Source: JAKAVN01 sp963734845
Lineage (GTDB): Bacteria > Desulfobacterota > Binatia > Binatales > Binataceae
DNA: 64,000 bases
Direction of reading: 5' to 3'
Assembly: GCA_963734845.1 (NCBI GenBank)
Contig: CAVTIS010000003.1
Span: 1-64,000, forward strand
The notes beneath the pieces were generated by a model that had not been told where the DNA came from, searched no databases, and saw only the letters and a program-made list of their open reading frames with translations. This document shows, in pieces, positions 34,648 to 43,836 of the stretch (position 1 is the first letter of the stretch; each line of letters opens with the position of its first letter). The position numbers were made by a program, and so were the translations under genes.

Positions 34648-35082
34648 CCGTGATTGGCGAGAATTTGCGGGGGGCAACTTCCATTCACCAGATCAAACGA
34701 CCCGTCAAACGCGTTCTTGTTATGTCTGAATCAGGAGCGATGGTAATAGCATGTAATAGCGCGATTTAACCTAAGCGCCGCTATTTCCTGTGGCGAATCG
34801 ACGGTTGTTTTCCGCTTTTGTTGACGAAATGGGTGGCCAGGAGGAGGTGTGGGCCATGAACGGCAAGGACGTTCAGAAGCGGCGGCGCGCTGTCAAATTC
34901 TCACGTATACCTAAGCCACTCAGCCCCAGCGACCACGACGGCACGTTCGTGGCGCCCCGCCGCAACGCGTCGACCCAAAAAACGCCGCGCGCTGCTCGAG
35001 AGCCACCGCCAGTATTTATTCTCGCTGCTGCAGGCCGAGCGCGAGGAGCGCTGACGGCGGCTTTGCGATCACCAGCAGTCTT
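34648..35082. other. Region with a gene remnant and a repeat
   Basis: No complete gene is supported. At 34940-35054 one plus frame reads RPKKRRALLESHRQYLFSLL then QAEREER and stop, a helical C-terminus. The last 25 bases (35033-35057) recur at 35444-35468, where the frame also ends RAEREER. So two copies of the same 3' end flank the gene at 35083-35385. Confidence 0.35.
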
Positions 35083-35385
35083 TCAACTTAGACGGCGGGG
35101 CGGACCTGCGGGCGCTTGTCCGATTTTCTCTTTCAGCCACGTGATCCCCTCGGCTCGCTGTTTCGGCGTCACCGCACCGGCCTTACGGGGAGCAAGACCG
35201 TGATCCACCAGTTTGGAGTACGTGATCAGCTGTGGATTCTGCTGCATGCGGCTTACGTACTCGGCGAAGAGCTCGTTCGCGCGCGCGGCTTGTCTGAAAG
35301 CACGGTGCCGCGGATCCCACGGCCAGTCGGCTTCTCCCATAAGCTTAACGACTTCGGAGTCAATGTTTTCCAGGATTTTGAGCAT
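35083..35385 (-). CDS. Hypothetical protein
   Basis: About 100 residues from MLKILENIDSEVVKLMGEAD (start 35385, or 35400 with five more residues). It is mostly helical: DPRHRAFRQAARANELFAEY, VSRMQQNPQLITYSKLVDHG and RAEGITWLKEKIGQ. No family recognised. A 25-base direct repeat lies at each side, suggesting it was brought in or bounded by a duplication. Confidence 0.5.
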   Translation of the reverse strand: MLKILENIDSEVVKLMGEADWPWDPRHRAFRQAARANELFAEYVSRMQQNPQLITYSKLVDHGLAPRKAGAVTPKQRAEGITWLKEKIGQAPAGPPRRLS

Positions 35386-35553
35386 TCGCTTGCTCCTCAA
35401 CCTGTCGCGAGGTCGCGAAGATTATCCTGTTCGCGCTGGTGCGGGCCGAGCGCGAGGAGCGGTGACGGTCATCGTGTGTTTCGTCCGAGACTGCCCGCTG
35501 AGCGTCGACGCGCGAGTTCATCCTGTGAGAGAAGTGGGCAATCGGAAGGTTGC

Positions 35554-35976
35554 TCACTTTTTTTGGAGACCTCGGATATAATTCACGATTGCGGCAATTC
35601 GAGCGTCAACCTTCGCTTTGGAGGAAGGGTTGTCTTCTTGCAGTTGAAAAATTTCTCCCCAGTAGGGCATGTCCCGGCTGCGTTGATGCCATAGAGGTTT
35701 GCTGCGGCCATCGACTACTTTTTGAACCTCTTCAGAGGGAAATCTTCCGCCATTGTTCCGGCTTAAGCGGGTCAGATCGGGAACTGCAGTTCCGTTCCAT
35801 TCGCCCTTGCCTTTGCCGTCCTGTCCATGACAAGCCGCGCAATAATGCTGATAGTCTTCTCTGCCGGACTGCGCCGATGCCTTTGCAGCGCACGGCAAGA
35901 TCAGGACAACGACGACGACAAGCTTGGGAGTGAATCTTAATAGTTTTACTAGCACTCCTGCGTCTCCCTTCCTCAT
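35554..35976 (-). CDS. c-type cytochrome, exported
   Basis: 140 residues. An N-terminal signal peptide (LVVVVVLILPCAAKASAQ) is followed by a single haem-binding CAACH in YCAACHGQDGKGKG and the distal methionine in DMPYWGEIF. Class I cytochrome c, placed in the periplasm for electron transfer. The genes at 36141 and 36713 are its relatives (all share DLT-L-RNN-G-FP, MP-WG and the end Y(I/L)(R/K)xxQ(E)K), so three copies stand side by side. Confidence 0.9.
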   Translation of the reverse strand: MRKGDAGVLVKLLRFTPKLVVVVVLILPCAAKASAQSGREDYQHYCAACHGQDGKGKGEWNGTAVPDLTRLSRNNGGRFPSEEVQKVVDGRSKPLWHQRSRDMPYWGEIFQLQEDNPSSKAKVDARIAAIVNYIRGLQKK

Positions 35977-36140
35977 GCACGATTCGCCTTACATAGGCCC
36001 TGCGCCAGGCCTAATAATGACAGCGATTAGAGCATCGACCGCTCGAATTGCCAACTCGTACAACGTAGCAGGATGGTGCTCGACTAATCTGGATCATTTC
36101 TGCTGAAGGTAATCGAGCGAACCAAATCGGAGGAGGCATT

Positions 36141-36563
36141 ATGTGCCAGCTTGAACAATTGTGCTTGATTGCCAGCCTGACTCTCGCAATGGCTGTAACG
36201 ACAGGTAGTGTCGGATTTGTTCAGAATGCCGCCGGCGGAACCTCCTCGGTCTCGGGTAGAGATCAATATCTCAGCAGCTGCGCCGCATGCCATGGATCGA
36301 GAGGACGAGGCAACGGTGCCGTGCGCATTTTCCTGAAGGACAGGCCATCGGATCTGACCGCGCTTGCGCGGAACAACCATGGAGTGTTCCCCGAGAAGCA
36401 GATAAAGGCGATCATCGATGGGACCAAGGAAGTAGGCCCGCATGGTACGCGCGAAATGCCGGTCTGGGGGCGCGAATTTCTAAATCAAGGCAGCAACCCC
36501 GAGCAGGCTCAGGCACGCATCAGTGCCTTGGTCGGTTACCTCAGGTCGATCCAGGAAAAGTAA
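36141..36563 (+). CDS. c-type cytochrome, exported
   Basis: 140 residues, signal peptide (IASLTLAMAVTTGSVGF), CAACH haem site in SSCAACHGSRGRGNG, then DLTALARNNHGVFP and the axial Met in REMPVWG. The end YLRSIQEK equals that of the truncated copy at 36713. A ribosome site GGAGG lies just ahead of the start. Likely periplasmic electron carrier for an oxidase such as the ba3 enzyme at 46.6 kb (inference). Confidence 0.9.
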   Translation: MCQLEQLCLIASLTLAMAVTTGSVGFVQNAAGGTSSVSGRDQYLSSCAACHGSRGRGNGAVRIFLKDRPSDLTALARNNHGVFPEKQIKAIIDGTKEVGPHGTREMPVWGREFLNQGSNPEQAQARISALVGYLRSIQEK

Positions 36564-36712
36564 CGATAGGCCCATCGAAGTCCTTCATTATGTGCGAGTA
36601 GTGGATCGCGCCATCAATCGGCATGAGCGCGATTACAACTACCGTGCAGGTTCCTGGAGGAGGGCCTATCAGCGCCCGGGCGGCTACGGTCTGTGGAGAA
36701 ACGACCGCCCTT

Positions 36713-36960
36713 CTATTTTTCCTGGATACTCTTGATGTAGCTGACCATACTCGAGATCCGCGCCTTGACCTTCGCTTCGCTCTCGGGAGTAAACTCTTTT
36801 CCTTCCTGCTGCAAAGTTGTTCCCCAAAACGGCATGTCGATGCGGGAATGCGCGGTAATGCTTTTCCGACCGTCGATTGACTGGTACACGCGCGCCGCCG
36901 GGAACACACCCCCGTTTCCCTTGGTCAACTTGGTGAGGTCTTGGTCTTCCCCCCCTGCAG
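36713..36960 (-). pseudogene. c-type cytochrome, 5' end cut off by IS3-family insertion
   Basis: The minus strand reads DLTKLTKGNGGVFPAARVYQ, SIDGRKS, DMPFWGTTL and SMVSYIKSIQEK, the second half of a cytochrome like its two neighbours, with the axial methionine. The part with signal peptide and CxxCH is missing; the IS element starts at 36961, exactly where similarity ends, and no CxxCH is found on its far side. The surviving ORF cannot bind haem. Confidence 0.75.
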
Positions 36961-37004
36961 GTATCCCAATAATTGGTTAGTGTCTGCCGGGAAGGAAGGC
37001 AGAC

Positions 37005-37283
37005 ATGAAACGCGCGCGATTTAGCGAAGAGCAGATCATCACGATTCTGAAGGAAGCCGAGGGCGGCGCGAAGGTCACCGAGCTATGTCGGCGGCACGGG
37101 ATCTCGGACGCAACGTTCTATACCTGGCGCAGCAAGTACGGGGGTCTGGAGGTATCGGAGGTGCGCCGGCTGCGCCAGCTCGAGGAAGAGAACCGGCGGC
37201 TGAAGTCGATCGTGGCGGACCAGGCGCTCGACATCCGGGCGCTCAAGGACGTACTGGCAAAAAACGGCTACGGCCCGCGGTGA
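37005..37283 (+). CDS. IS3-family transposase OrfA
   Basis: 92 residues: MKRARFSEEQIITILKEAEG, VTELCRRHGISDATFYTWRS (helix-turn-helix), then a leucine-zipper-like EVRRLRQLEEENRRLK. It binds the element ends. A slippery A AAA AAC heptamer at 37259-37265 lets ribosomes shift by -1 into orfB to make the OrfAB transposase. Confidence 0.93.
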   Translation: MKRARFSEEQIITILKEAEGGAKVTELCRRHGISDATFYTWRSKYGGLEVSEVRRLRQLEEENRRLKSIVADQALDIRALKDVLAKNGYGPR

Positions 37284-37291
37284 AGCGGCAG

Positions 37292-38212
37292 ATGGTGGTG
37301 GAAGTAATGACCACGCACGAGCTGTCGCAGCGTCGCGCCTGTGGGCTGATCGGGATCACGCGACGCGGGTTGAAGCGTGCACCGCTGGAAGACCGCAACC
37401 GCGGGTTGCGGCAACGACTGCGCGAACTGGCGGAAGTACGACGGCGCTGGGGTTGCCCGATGCTCTACCTGATGCTGCGCCGCGAGGGTTGGCGGGCCAA
37501 CCACAAACGAGTCGAGCGGATCTATCGCGAAGAAGGACTGTCGCTGCGCCGACGGCGCAGGCGCAAGCGGCTGAGCCATCTGCGGGTGGCACGTGAGCGA
37601 CCGGTGGCGGCGAATCAAACCTGGGCAGTGGACTTCATTCACGACAGCCTGATTAGCGGGCGCCACTTCCGGGCCTTCGCGGTGCTTGACCAGTGGAGTC
37701 GTGAAAGTTTCGCCATCGAAGTCGACCTATCGCTTACGGGCAAGCGCGTAACCATGGTCCTGGAGCAACTGCGCACCACGCGTGGGCTGCCGCTGGTGAT
37801 TCAGGCCGATAACGGTCCCGAGCTGCGCGGCCGGGTGCTCGACCAGTGGGCCTACGAGCATGGCGTACGCTTGCAGTTCATCGAACCGGGCAAGCCGATT
37901 CAGAACGCGCACATCGAGAGTTTCAATGCGCGCTTGCGCGAGGAATGCCTGAATGAACACGTTTTCGTTACGCTCGACGATGCGCGGCGCAAGATCGAAA
38001 CGTGGCGCATCCAATACAATCGGGAGCGCCCCCATTCGAACCTGGGCAACCTGACGCCTGAGGAGTTCGCGGCGCAAGCAGCCGATCCAGCGAGCTCGGC
38101 CCTCGCGCGCACCGCTCAGCCAGCTCAAGAACCGCTGGCCATCGCGATGCAATGCGCGCCGGCCTCGGATCCAAAACCTTTACAGTTTTTCGGTCGCCCT
38201 CAAGGCGAGTGA
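37292..38212 (+). CDS. IS3-family transposase OrfB (via -1 frameshift)
   Basis: About 306 residues counted from MVVEVMTTHELSQRRACGLI; the frame is open upstream and is entered by frameshift from orfA. DDE core: WAVDFIHDSLI, IQADNGPELRG and AHIESFNARLREECLN, with the end YNRERPHSNLGNLTPEEF. Intact, so the element is potentially mobile. The C-terminal 50 residues after LTPEEFAAQ are Ala-rich and variable. Confidence 0.93.
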   Translation: MVVEVMTTHELSQRRACGLIGITRRGLKRAPLEDRNRGLRQRLRELAEVRRRWGCPMLYLMLRREGWRANHKRVERIYREEGLSLRRRRRRKRLSHLRVARERPVAANQTWAVDFIHDSLISGRHFRAFAVLDQWSRESFAIEVDLSLTGKRVTMVLEQLRTTRGLPLVIQADNGPELRGRVLDQWAYEHGVRLQFIEPGKPIQNAHIESFNARLREECLNEHVFVTLDDARRKIETWRIQYNRERPHSNLGNLTPEEFAAQAADPASSALARTAQPAQEPLAIAMQCAPASDPKPLQFFGRPQGE

Positions 38213-38612
38213 AGGGTGACCGAAAAACTGCGCTATGAAAACGGACCTGACCGCAGGCCGAAAAATGAACCTAAAAAGCCGGCGACTACTAACTTACGAA
38301 TGGGATACTAAAAGGGGTAAGACCAAGTCATTATTGATTCGGGGTTCGCTTCGGGCGCTGGGACTACTCAGCTTGTCAGCCTCGCCATGAACGCAGGTTA
38401 TCGCCAGGCCTTCGAAACCACCAATGAATTGGTACGGATTAGGTTTTGAGAAACTGCAGGTATCCACCACGACCAGATGCGAAAGCTGAGCCCGCGACCC
38501 GAGACAAACGAGTCTCGGTGCGGATATCACTTGGATCCTTGACCAGGTCCGAAAGATCCCGCAAGAGACGATGGTGAGAGCACCGAGAACAATCGCAGTT
38601 GGAGGCTCCGCC

Positions 38613-38963
38613 ATGGACTTCGGCAAATTTCACTTCGGTACGATCAAAATCGACGGTGTCACCTACGAATATGACGTGGTCATCGACCGCGGCAAGATTC
38701 GCAAGCGCAATAAGAAACCCTCCAAGAAATTCCGCGAGAAGCTGGGGCACACTCCGATCTCGGTTGAGGAGGAGGTGCCTTGGAAGTGCCGCCGCCTCGT
38801 AATCGGCACCGGAAGATATGGATCGCTTCCGGTGATGGACGAGGTGAAACGTGAGGCGCGCCGCCGAAAAATCGATCTGCTGATTCTGACTACCGACGAG
38901 GCGATGGAAACGCTTGCCCAGAAATCCGACCACACCAACGCCATTCTGCACGTGACGTGCTGA
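38613..38963 (+). CDS. MTH938/NDUFAF3-like domain protein, copy 2
   Basis: 116 residues from MDFGKFHFGTIKIDG (38613). Close paralogue of the protein at 2775-3125: VVIDRGKIRKRNKK, HTPISVEEEVPW, VIGTGRYGSLPV and the same C-terminus NAILHVTC. A GGAGG ribosome site precedes the start. Function unknown. Having two copies 36 kb apart, both beside mobile DNA, suggests duplication or separate import. Confidence 0.8.
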   Translation: MDFGKFHFGTIKIDGVTYEYDVVIDRGKIRKRNKKPSKKFREKLGHTPISVEEEVPWKCRRLVIGTGRYGSLPVMDEVKREARRRKIDLLILTTDEAMETLAQKSDHTNAILHVTC

Positions 38964-39036
38964 ACCGCGCTTGGCGGGTGGGAGCTACAGCCTCGTCCGC
39001 GTCCCTTCATCATTTGCACAACAACCGCATCGCCAA

Positions 39037-39511
39037 TCAGGGGATGGCACGACCGCCCGCCCTCGTTCGCCCGGCTTGGATTCTTTCCAGCACGATCACC
39101 GGGATCCGCCGGGTGGTCTTTTTCTGATACTCGGCAAATTGCGGCATCTCTTTGGCTTGGTGGTTGAAGAGCCGCTCGCGCTCAGCGCCGGTCGCGATGA
39201 TAACCTTGGCTTGAAACCGTTCCTTGGGTAGCTCCACCGTCGCCGTGGGATGCGCCACGAGGTTGTAATAGTACCAGTCAGGATTGCTCGGTGCGCCGCC
39301 CTTGGACGCAATCACCACCAGGCGGTCGCCGTCCGTCGTGTACACCACCGGGGTGGTATAGGGGCACCCGCTTTGGCGCCTGTCGAAGTGAGGAGAAGCA
39401 AGAGCCATTGGCGAACTGGCCGGTGACCTTGCCGCCGTTGGCGCGGAACTCCTCGATTAGCTGGCGGTTGAATTCCTTTCGATTGGACGGATTGAGAGTG
39501 CCCTCTGGCAT
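39037..39511 (-). pseudogene. Deazaflavin (F420)-dependent nitroreductase family, frameshifted twice
   Basis: From ATG 39511: NRKEFNRQLIEEFRANGGKV then TGQFAN; shift; LLLLTSTGAKAG; shift; CPYTTPVVYTTDGDRLVVIA, SKGGAPSNPDWYYYNLVAHP and YQKKTTRRIPVIVLERIQAG. These pieces, in three frames, make up a whole DDN-type F420-dependent reductase of about 150 residues. The two breaks lie within about 50 bases (39370-39430). Enzyme activity as assembled is not possible. One alternative is an assembly error at this spot. Confidence 0.68.
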
Positions 39512-40123
39512 ATGCTCCTCCTTGCGTTCTGCGCGGACCACGAGCGGAGTGCTCAAGGCCCAGCGGGGCCGCTGAGAATAACCTGAATCAATTACAGCAA
39601 TGCATCCAAGACAGTGATCTCGCCGCGCGCGACGCGCTCCGCGTAGAGCTTCCATCGCGCCTTGGCGAGCGAGCGCGTGTGTACCTAGACTTCGGCGACG
39701 GTCGGCGTGTGGAGTTTTCGTCTCCGGTTTCTCACGGGATGGCCGTTGCAATTGTGGCGGCGCCGAAGCCGCGCTGCGGGACTTCTGTTTTGACCGTTTT
39801 CAATAGCGCACCGAGTGATGCGTCAACCTCACTCGGAGAGATCTCCCTGGAAGCCGTGCAGCACATGGCCGTAGGCTATCACAGGATCACCAGCGTGTGG
39901 GGCAAAGTCTGGCGAACGTGCCTAGTGACATCGAACCCAACCCAAAATCCCTGCATCCCAATCTAAAGCGCGCCGCCGGTTCGCGGAACGTCAGCACGTG
40001 GACGAAGACAAATTTATCGCAGCGTTACGCTTAGGTTAAATTGCGTCGGATCCCGGTCAGCAGCGAGCCATATTGTCACGCGCGATGCGATGCTCTCTGT
40101 CGATATTTCGATATCTTATTTAA
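39512..40123. other. Intergenic stretch without a supported gene
   Basis: A plus-strand frame (39679-39966) has no known motif. On the minus strand at 39595-39680 there is LAKARWKLYAERVARGEITV then LDALL and stop, possibly the tail of a lost gene. A short palindromic, AT-rich stretch (tatttcgatatcttatttaaat) near 40105 lies just before the glycogen phosphorylase start. Confidence 0.3.
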
Positions 40124-42646
40124 ATGAGATCGATATCCGAACCGACGCGGGATTTCCCGGCTACGGTGGCCGGAAGTCTGGAACATTTGTCCGAACTCGC
40201 CCTGGACCTCAGAAACTGCTGGGACCACACAACCGATCCGATATGGAGCCGACTCGAACCCGAGCTATGGTCTCTCACACATAATCCATGGGTGGTTTTG
40301 CAGACCGCCTCCCGCGCCAAACTCAAAGTCCTTTTGGCTGACCGTGAGTTCCGCAAAACAGTCCAAGGGCTGGTCGAGCGCGCCCGGCAGCACCTTAAGA
40401 GTGCGGCATGGTTTCAGAACACGCATAGTGATTCGCGTCTTACCTGCGTTGCCTATTTCAGCATGGAGTTCGGGCTTAGTGAGGCGCTCCCTATTTACTC
40501 GGGCGGGCTCGGTAATGTCGCCGGTGATCAGCTCAAGGCCGCAAGCGATCTTGGTGTGCCGCTCGCTGGCGTGGGGCTGCTCTACCAGCAAGGGTATTTT
40601 CGCCAGGTCATCGAGGCAGACGGAAGCCAGCGCGCGCTCTATCCCTTCAACGATCCCGGGCAAATGCCGGTCACACCCGTGCGCGACAAGGACGGCGAAT
40701 GGTTCAGGCTCAGAGTCCAGTTGCCGGGCCAAGCGCTGTGGCTGCGCGCATGGCAGGCGCGGGTCGGCCGCGCGAGGCTGTATCTTCTCGACAGCAACGA
40801 CCCCGCCAACGCGCCGGCCTTTCGCGGAATCACCAGTGAGCTCTATGGAGGCGGCCCCGAGTTACGGCTGGCGCAGGAAATGGTGCTCGGAATCGGCGGA
40901 TGGCGCCTCCTGCGCGAGCTCGGAATCAAACCGGAGGTTTGTCATCTCAACGAGGGGCACGCAGCATTCGCGGTCCTGGAGCGCGCGGCAAGCTTCAGCG
41001 AAGAGAGCGGGCAACCCTTCGACGTCGCGTTGACGGTCACGCGCGCCGGCAATCTCTTCACGACTCACACTCCGGTCGCCGCGGGCTTCGACCGCTTCGC
41101 GCCGAGCCTGATCGGCCGGTTCATGAGGCGCTATGCCGAGCAGCGGCTTGGTATCGATCTGCCACGGCTGCTGGCGCTCGGTCGCCAGAATCCGAACGAT
41201 CTGGACGAGCCTTTCAACATGGCCTATCTCGCCATGCGCGGCAGCGCGGCGGTCAATGCCGTCAGCCATCTCCATGGCGCGGTAAGCCGGCGTATCTTTC
41301 AGTGCCTGTTTCCCCGCTGGCCCGAGGCGGAGGTGCCAATCGGTCATGTCACCAATGGCGTCCACACTCCGACTTGGGATTCCATCGCGGCGGATAGGTT
41401 GTGGACGCAGGCCTGCGGGCGCGATCGTTGGCGCGGAACGATGGACACCATCGAGGCCGACATAGCTCGGGTCTCCGACGCTGATCTCTGGCAGCTTCGC
41501 ACCAGCAATCGACACGAGCTCGTGAGCTACGTGCGCGAGCGCCTCGCGCTGGAATTGGCGCGCCGCGGCGCGGAGTCGGAGGCCGCTCGTAATGTGTTCG
41601 ACCCGAATACGCTAACGTTGGGTTTCGCGCGGCGTTTTGCAAGCTACAAGCGACCGACCCTGCTGCTGAGCGATCCCGAGCGCCTGATTCGCATGCTGAC
41701 CAATCGTGAGCGACCGGTTCAACTGGTGATTGCCGGCAAGGCGCATCCACGAGACGAAGCCGGCCAGCAAATGGTGCAGACGTGGGTGCGCTTCGTTCAG
41801 CGTCCCGAGGTTCGCAACCACGCGGTTTTTCTCAGCGACTATGACTTGATCCTGGCCGAGCACTTGGTGCAAGGCGCGGACGTGTGGCTCAACACTCCGC
41901 GCAGGACCTGGGAGGCGTGCGGCACCAGCGGGATGAAAGTGTTGGTCAACGGCGGCCTCAACCTGTCGGAACTGGACGGCTGGTGGGCCGAAGCTTACTC
42001 GCCAAAGCTGGGCTGGGCGCTGGATGACGGAAAGGAGCATGGCGACGACCCGGAATGGGATGCGGCTGAAGCGCAGGCCTTGTACAGGATTCTCGAAGAG
42101 GAGGTTGTTCCGGCGTTCTACAACCGGAACCATGACGGGATTCCTTCAGCGTGGATCGGTCGGATGCGCGAAAGCATGTCGCGCCTGACGCCGCGGTTTT
42201 CGGCCAATCGAACCGTGCGCGAGTATACGGAGACTTATTACCTCGATGCAGCCGCGCGTTACTGCGAGCGGGCCCGAGATCGCGGCGCCGCGGGCGTCTT
42301 ATTGCAGAAGTGGGAGCAGGACGTGGCATCGCACTGGCGCGACGTGCGCTTCGGCGAACTTCGTGCAGGCTCTGAGGAAGGGCGGCATGTCTTCGACGTC
42401 GAGGTTTACCTCGGTGGCTTGTCTCCCGATGAGGTGCGCGTCGAGCTCTACGCCGATCCGTTGCAAGACGAGCTTCCGTTCCGACTCGAGATGGCGCCGA
42501 GTGGTCCGATCACTGGTGCGCCCTATGTATACCATGCGAGCGTATCGGCGGGACGGCCGGTGTCGCACTGCACGCCCCGTATCATTCCCTATCATCCAGA
42601 GGCTCGCGTCCCGCTCGAGAACGCTCGCATTTTGTGGTTTCGCTGA
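40124..42646 (+). CDS. glgP: Alpha-glucan (glycogen) phosphorylase, GT35
   Basis: 840 residues. It releases glucose-1-phosphate from glycogen or maltodextrins. It is the short-core bacterial type with the N-terminal DUF3417 region (LALDLRNCWDHTTDPIW), then AYFSMEFGLSEALPIYSGGL, LGVPLAGVGLLYQQGYF, HTPVAAGFDRF, GHVTNGVHTPTW and FARRFASYKRPTLLL. The pyridoxal-phosphate lysine lies in EACGTSGMKVLVNGGLNLSE. Frame is intact and the product is complete. Downstream genes of unknown function and a CBS protein follow; no other glycogen genes are in the window. Confidence 0.96.
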   Translation: MRSISEPTRDFPATVAGSLEHLSELALDLRNCWDHTTDPIWSRLEPELWSLTHNPWVVLQTASRAKLKVLLADREFRKTVQGLVERARQHLKSAAWFQNTHSDSRLTCVAYFSMEFGLSEALPIYSGGLGNVAGDQLKAASDLGVPLAGVGLLYQQGYFRQVIEADGSQRALYPFNDPGQMPVTPVRDKDGEWFRLRVQLPGQALWLRAWQARVGRARLYLLDSNDPANAPAFRGITSELYGGGPELRLAQEMVLGIGGWRLLRELGIKPEVCHLNEGHAAFAVLERAASFSEESGQPFDVALTVTRAGNLFTTHTPVAAGFDRFAPSLIGRFMRRYAEQRLGIDLPRLLALGRQNPNDLDEPFNMAYLAMRGSAAVNAVSHLHGAVSRRIFQCLFPRWPEAEVPIGHVTNGVHTPTWDSIAADRLWTQACGRDRWRGTMDTIEADIARVSDADLWQLRTSNRHELVSYVRERLALELARRGAESEAARNVFDPNTLTLGFARRFASYKRPTLLLSDPERLIRMLTNRERPVQLVIAGKAHPRDEAGQQMVQTWVRFVQRPEVRNHAVFLSDYDLILAEHLVQGADVWLNTPRRTWEACGTSGMKVLVNGGLNLSELDGWWAEAYSPKLGWALDDGKEHGDDPEWDAAEAQALYRILEEEVVPAFYNRNHDGIPSAWIGRMRESMSRLTPRFSANRTVREYTETYYLDAAARYCERARDRGAAGVLLQKWEQDVASHWRDVRFGELRAGSEEGRHVFDVEVYLGGLSPDEVRVELYADPLQDELPFRLEMAPSGPITGAPYVYHASVSAGRPVSHCTPRIIPYHPEARVPLENARILWFR

Positions 42647-42862
42647 GGATGAGATCGACTGCCTAGTCTTTGCAGTAGTTCTAGTCTCGGACCTGGACCG
42701 TGGGCTGCTGATATCAAAAGGGAACAATCGCGGCCACTAGTTGTGTCCTCCTCCGCCGTAAAGCTCGAACCCCGAATCGCTTGCAAAAACCGGAGGTGAT
42801 CGCCATTAGAAGAGTAGCGAAATAGAAGTCAGCACGCTCAGAGGCCCGCCCGAGGCAAATCG

Positions 42863-43120
42863 ATGAAAAGAACCTTCAAAAATAGGGCGAAGCGGGTCCG
42901 GGAGAATAACCTGCGGATCAAGCTCTTCGATACCGAGAAGGGATTCGTCGGCGAGTTTGAAATAAATCCTCCGGCCCAAACTCTACCTCATGTAGTGCTG
43001 TGGGGTGACCGGGTTTTCGTCCAAGGAACGGACGAACAGCCGGGCACTTATCACGAAGATCCAGCCGCCGTCTATCGGATTCCCGGCCCAGCCCCGTCGG
43101 TGCTTCGGATGGGGTGGTGA
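42863..43120 (+). CDS. Hypothetical small protein
   Basis: 85 residues: MKRTFKNRAKRVRENNLRIK, LFDTEKGFVGEFEINPPAQT, PHVVLWGDRVFVQGTDEQPG. It has a basic start and a beta-rich body. No family recognised. It sits between glycogen phosphorylase and a CBS protein, same strand. Confidence 0.5.
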   Translation: MKRTFKNRAKRVRENNLRIKLFDTEKGFVGEFEINPPAQTLPHVVLWGDRVFVQGTDEQPGTYHEDPAAVYRIPGPAPSVLRMGW

Positions 43121-43208
43121 ATCGCACAAGTCAGCAAGGTAACCCCGGGCCACAAGTTCGCCGCTTAATTCCCCGGGTGCCCTCTATCAGCAGAAGAGTG
43201 AACCGCCT

Positions 43209-43673
43209 GTGAAAGTTAAAGACGTCATGGCCACGAATGTCAGTGCGTGCTTCACGTCCGACAGTCTGGCCACAGCGGCGCAACTGATGTGGGACCATGA
43301 TTGTGGATGCGTTCCCGTGCTGAATGAACAGGGGCTGATCGTGGGAATGCTTACCGATCGAGACATCTGCATGGCGGCTTTCTTTCAGGGCGTGCCGATA
43401 GGCGAAATCAAGGTTTCCGCGGTGATGTCGAGGCAGCTTTTCGATTGTACTTCAGATGATGATCTTTCTGCGGCTGAAAGAATCATGCGCCAAAGGAAGG
43501 TTCGCCGCTTACCGGTGCTTAACAAGGAAGGCCGTCTGGTGGGTCTCCTCTCATTGAGCGACATTGCAAGGCATGCTGACGACGAATATGAGCGGGGAGT
43601 CGCCAAGCGTTACGTGAGTGACGCTGAAGTTGCGCGCCTTGCGGCTGACGTCTCCAAACGGCAGCGCGATTGA
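43209..43673 (+). CDS. CBS-domain pair protein
   Basis: 154 residues with two CBS motifs: MKVKDVMATNVSACFTSDSL to LIVGMLTDRDICMAAF (about 1-60), and VSAVMSRQLFDCTSDDDLSA to GRLVGLLSLSDIARHA (about 68-125). CBS pairs bind adenine nucleotides and report energy state, usually to a partner protein. Standalone here. A second such protein lies beside the oxidase genes at 48970. Confidence 0.9.
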   Translation: MKVKDVMATNVSACFTSDSLATAAQLMWDHDCGCVPVLNEQGLIVGMLTDRDICMAAFFQGVPIGEIKVSAVMSRQLFDCTSDDDLSAAERIMRQRKVRRLPVLNKEGRLVGLLSLSDIARHADDEYERGVAKRYVSDAEVARLAADVSKRQRD

Positions 43674-43791
43674 GGTCTTGCACAATGTCGAGCGACTGGC
43701 GGTGGGTCGGATGAGTTTACGACGTCTTCCCCCGTGAATGACCAGTTGCGAAATCTGGTATCGTTAGGCCCACATCGCACTTTCCGCTTCA

Positions 43792-43836
43792 TTCGTAATC
43801 AGCAGGTCATCGGCTCGAATCCGACCGGTGGCTCTA
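43792..43836 (+). tRNA. 3' half of a tRNA-Thr(CGU) gene, possible attachment-site remnant
   Basis: TTCGTAATCAGCAGGTCATC followed by GGCTCGAATCCGACC and the acceptor-like GGTGGCTCTA match the anticodon loop (CGT), anticodon 3' stem, variable loop, T-arm and 3' end of a bacterial tRNA-Thr. The 5' half (D-arm, 5' anticodon stem) is absent: the sequence before TTCGTAA does not pair. A fragment starting at the anticodon loop is what tyrosine integrases leave as an att site. It is 170 bases before a broken DUF2924/recombinase cassette. Confidence 0.55.

Larger units (their letters stand above)
36961..38308. mobile_element. IS3-family insertion sequence
   Basis: Imperfect inverted repeats begin GTATCCCAATAATTGGTTAG on the left (36961) and, reversed, GTATCCCATTCGTAAGTTAG on the right (ending 38308). 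They enclose orfA and orfB joined by a -1 frameshift. Length 1348 bases is normal for the family. It has destroyed a cytochrome c gene. Confidence 0.85.

Noticed and set aside
34790..35203. 137-codon ORF as a gene
   Set aside because: It spans a repeat and a gene end read in another frame, and overlaps the minus-strand gene at 35083-35385.
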